6,706 bases of DNA from an uncultured Clostridium sp. (GTDB lineage Bacteria; Bacillota; Clostridia; Oscillospirales; Acutalibacteraceae), in assembly GCA_934717555.1 (NCBI GenBank), contig CAKUYY010000072.1, positions 1-6,706 of the forward strand, given 5' to 3'. Within the stretch, counting starts at the first letter, position 1, and every line of letters begins with the position of its first letter. This document shows, in pieces, positions 5,928 through 6,706 of the stretch. The notes under the pieces were generated by a model, which saw nothing but the letters and a program-made list of their open reading frames with translations, had not been told where the DNA came from and did no database searches. Position numbers and translations under genes: made by a program.

Positions 5928-6398
5928 TCATATTGTGTACTTCATAGGAGTAAACCTTATTCCGTCTATTTCTTGCTCATCAGATTGCGGCTTAAATCCT
6001 ATATGAAGATAAAATGACTTACCATATGGTGACGAATTTAAAGTAATCTCCTGCGTTTCTGGGTTATCTTTCAAAACATCTGATAAAAGATACTGAAAAA
6101 TTGAAGTAGCTACTCCTTGACGATGATATTCTTTCTTGGTGAACACTAAGTTGATATGTGTTCTGCTTGAACACATACCTATAATTCCAATCATTTTCCC
6201 TTTATCAAATGCTGCATATATTGGGCAGATACCTTGTTGACATTTTGAAATAAATTCAACATTTTCAACTATATCTCGCTTGAATGTGTCAATCCCCTCT
6301 GGTTTATAGTCTGGTGCTTCAAACTGCAAAAACACTTCTAATGCCAAAGCAAGGGCTTCCGTTACTTCATTGCTATATATTTTTCGTATCTCATACAT
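5928..6398 (-). CDS. GNAT-family N-acetyltransferase
   Basis: This 156-residue soluble protein has the GNAT fold: an N-terminal helical part with FLQFEAPDY (23-31), a beta-strand around KMIGIIGM (68-75), and motif A from HINLVFTKKEYHRQGVATSI (81-100), where RQGVAT (93-98) is the Q/RxxGxG/A pyrophosphate-binding loop for acetyl-CoA. Motif B is SFYLHIGFKP (128-137), with the tyrosine typical of the catalytic position. The length is standard. The substrate is unknown; relatives acetylate small amines, antibiotics or protein N-termini. The start is fixed by TGAGGT (6405-6410 on the plus strand as ACCTCA) with a 6-base spacer. The gene is more AT-rich than the genes to the left and stands alone among decayed sequence, which suggests it came with a mobile element. 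A 14-bp inverted repeat brackets it. Confidence 0.88.
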   Translation of the reverse strand: MYEIRKIYSNEVTEALALALEVFLQFEAPDYKPEGIDTFKRDIVENVEFISKCQQGICPIYAAFDKGKMIGIIGMCSSRTHINLVFTKKEYHRQGVATSIFQYLLSDVLKDNPETQEITLNSSPYGKSFYLHIGFKPQSDEQEIDGIRFTPMKYTI

Positions 6399-6409
6399 TT
6401 TTTTACCTC

Positions 6410-6433
6410 ACAAATTCCAGTTTGTTAATTTGT
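6410..6433. promoter_or_regulatory. Operator-like dyad in the GNAT leader
   Basis: ACAAATT (6410-6416) and AATTTGT (6427-6433) form an inverted repeat with a 10-base spacer, a spacing that fits a dimeric repressor. It lies between the -10 box and the ribosome-binding site of the acetyltransferase gene. It overlaps the right arm of the bracketing inverted repeat, so the two readings compete. Confidence 0.35.
6412..6425. repeat. Right arm of the 14-bp inverted repeat bracketing the GNAT gene
   Basis: AAATTCCAGTTTGT is the exact reverse complement of 5913-5926. It lies immediately upstream of the ribosome-binding site of the acetyltransferase gene, inside its leader. Confidence 0.7.
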
Positions 6434-6441
6434 CTGCTTAA

Positions 6442-6450
6442 ATTATAGCA
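6442..6450 (-). promoter_or_regulatory. Probable extended -10 promoter of the GNAT gene
   Basis: On the minus strand TGCTATAAT (6450-6442) is a perfect extended -10 element, 43 bases upstream of the GNAT start codon. The -35 position 17 bases further up reads ATAGAA, with no match to consensus; extended -10 promoters can do without one. An AGGAGG on the minus strand (6476-6471) lies upstream of the promoter and has no usable gene behind it. Confidence 0.5.
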
Positions 6451-6510
6451 TCCATATATAAATTTTCTATCCTCCTTCGTTTGCATAAAGTAGCAGAATC
6501 AGCCGTCCTC

Positions 6511-6549
6511 GTCAACGGTCAAGATGAATGGGCTTTGCCCACCGTTGAC
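6511..6549. repeat. Inverted repeat with nested hairpin
   Basis: GTCAACGGT (6511-6519) pairs with ACCGTTGAC (6541-6549). Inside, GGGC (6530-6533) pairs with GCCC (6537-6540) around TTT and stacks directly on the outer stem, leaving a 10-base bulge on one side (6520-6529). It is GC-rich compared with its surroundings. No T-run follows, so a recombination or protein-binding site is as likely as a terminator. Confidence 0.55.
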
Positions 6550-6582
6550 AAGTGCATCTGTCCCTGCTTATATGGCAGACAA

Positions 6583-6613
6583 GAGGGCGAAAGCAACGAG
6601 TGCTTTCGCCCTC
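6583..6613. terminator. 13-bp perfect GC-rich hairpin, probable terminator
   Basis: GAGGGCGAAAGCA (6583-6595) pairs perfectly with TGCTTTCGCCCTC (6601-6613) around an ACGAG loop. On the plus strand GTTTTTTC follows eight bases later. On the minus strand it lies about 40 to 70 bases after the stop codons of the open frames at the edge, the usual place for a terminator of that gene, but without a U-run. Confidence 0.6.
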
Positions 6614-6670
6614 GCATAGTATGTTTTTTCTTATATCTGTCCGTACTGTATTATATCATCACAAGAAATC

Positions 6671-6689
6671 TGGGCACCATTTGGTCACC
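6671..6689. repeat. Right copy of the 19-bp imperfect direct repeat (DR-R)
   Basis: TGGGCACCATTTGGTCACC matches the left copy at 5575-5593 at 16 of 19 positions in the same orientation. As at the left copy, the minus strand reads KWCP in one frame and MVP in another, close to a stop codon. Confidence 0.55.
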
Positions 6690-6706
6690 AAAGCTTCAAA
6701 ATCCAT

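Larger units (their letters stand above)
6434..6706. other. Right-edge gene-free stretch, probable 3' flank of a mobile-element gene
   Basis: Apart from the GNAT promoter, this stretch holds two strong hairpins and the right copy of the direct repeat. No complete gene is seen. On the minus strand, from the window edge, a frame is open from 6706 to a TGA at 6659-6661 and ends in LVTKWCPDFL. Another frame contains GDQMVPRFLVMI and ends with TAA at 6651-6653. Either could be the C-terminus of a gene lying mostly outside the window, perhaps a tyrosine integrase, but the fragment is too short to be sure. Confidence 0.35.

Noticed and set aside
6403..6486. A 27-residue minus-strand frame ending just before the GNAT start (possible leader peptide).
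   Set aside because: No ribosome-binding site precedes its ATG, and the probable GNAT promoter -10 lies inside it, so most transcripts would lack its start.
5884..6602. A 9-bp inverted match CACTCGTTG / CAACGAGTG on the two sides of the acetyltransferase gene.
   Set aside because: It is short, asymmetric relative to the gene, and one copy lies in a hairpin loop region; chance is likely.

Overview
The window looks like chromosomal DNA of a low-to-mid GC Gram-positive anaerobe, most likely a gut-type clostridium (Bacillota). The basis is strong GGAGG-type ribosome-binding sites, short intergenic gaps, TATAAT-type promoters, a DivIVA-like coiled-coil protein and clostridial-style protein sequences. 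No rRNA, tRNA or CRISPR array was seen. All family assignments are by eye from motifs; no search was run.

Layout. (1) 1-1484: a decayed accessory module. It holds an ADP-ribosylglycohydrolase that is full length except for a single in-frame TAA at 333-335, followed by a 179-residue protein that faintly resembles DUF3841. (2) 1603-3381: a probable two-gene transcription unit, a membrane-anchored family 2 glycosyltransferase of the polyprenyl-phosphate (GtrB/Dpm-like) type and a uridine phosphorylase. (3) 3375-3428: a perfect 54-bp palindrome that starts inside the end of the uridine phosphorylase gene and serves as a bidirectional terminator toward the convergent HAD-family phosphatase gene (3441-4085, minus strand). 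(4) 4086-4283: a divergent promoter region with a recognisable -10 box for each flanking gene. (5) 4284-5219: a DivIVA-like coiled-coil protein, with a strong hairpin terminator at 5378-5422.

From about 5430 to the right edge the DNA changes character. It is AT-rich, mostly non-coding, full of hairpins, and contains one intact gene, a GNAT acetyltransferase on the minus strand. That gene is tightly bracketed by a 14-bp inverted repeat (5913-5926 and 6412-6425). A larger 19-bp imperfect direct repeat (5575-5593 and 6671-6689) encloses about 1.1 kb, and on the minus strand each copy could encode the same few residues. I read this part as the worn edge of an integrated mobile element, possibly with tyrosine-integrase tails, but that is an inference.

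Functionally, regions 2 to 5 look like ordinary core or housekeeping genes: cell-envelope glycosylation, pyrimidine salvage, small-molecule dephosphorylation and cell-pole or division architecture. The two ends look like accessory DNA in decay. No clearly new system is demonstrated. The most unusual structures are the 54-bp perfect palindrome, the inverted-repeat-bracketed acetyltransferase and the direct repeats around it.
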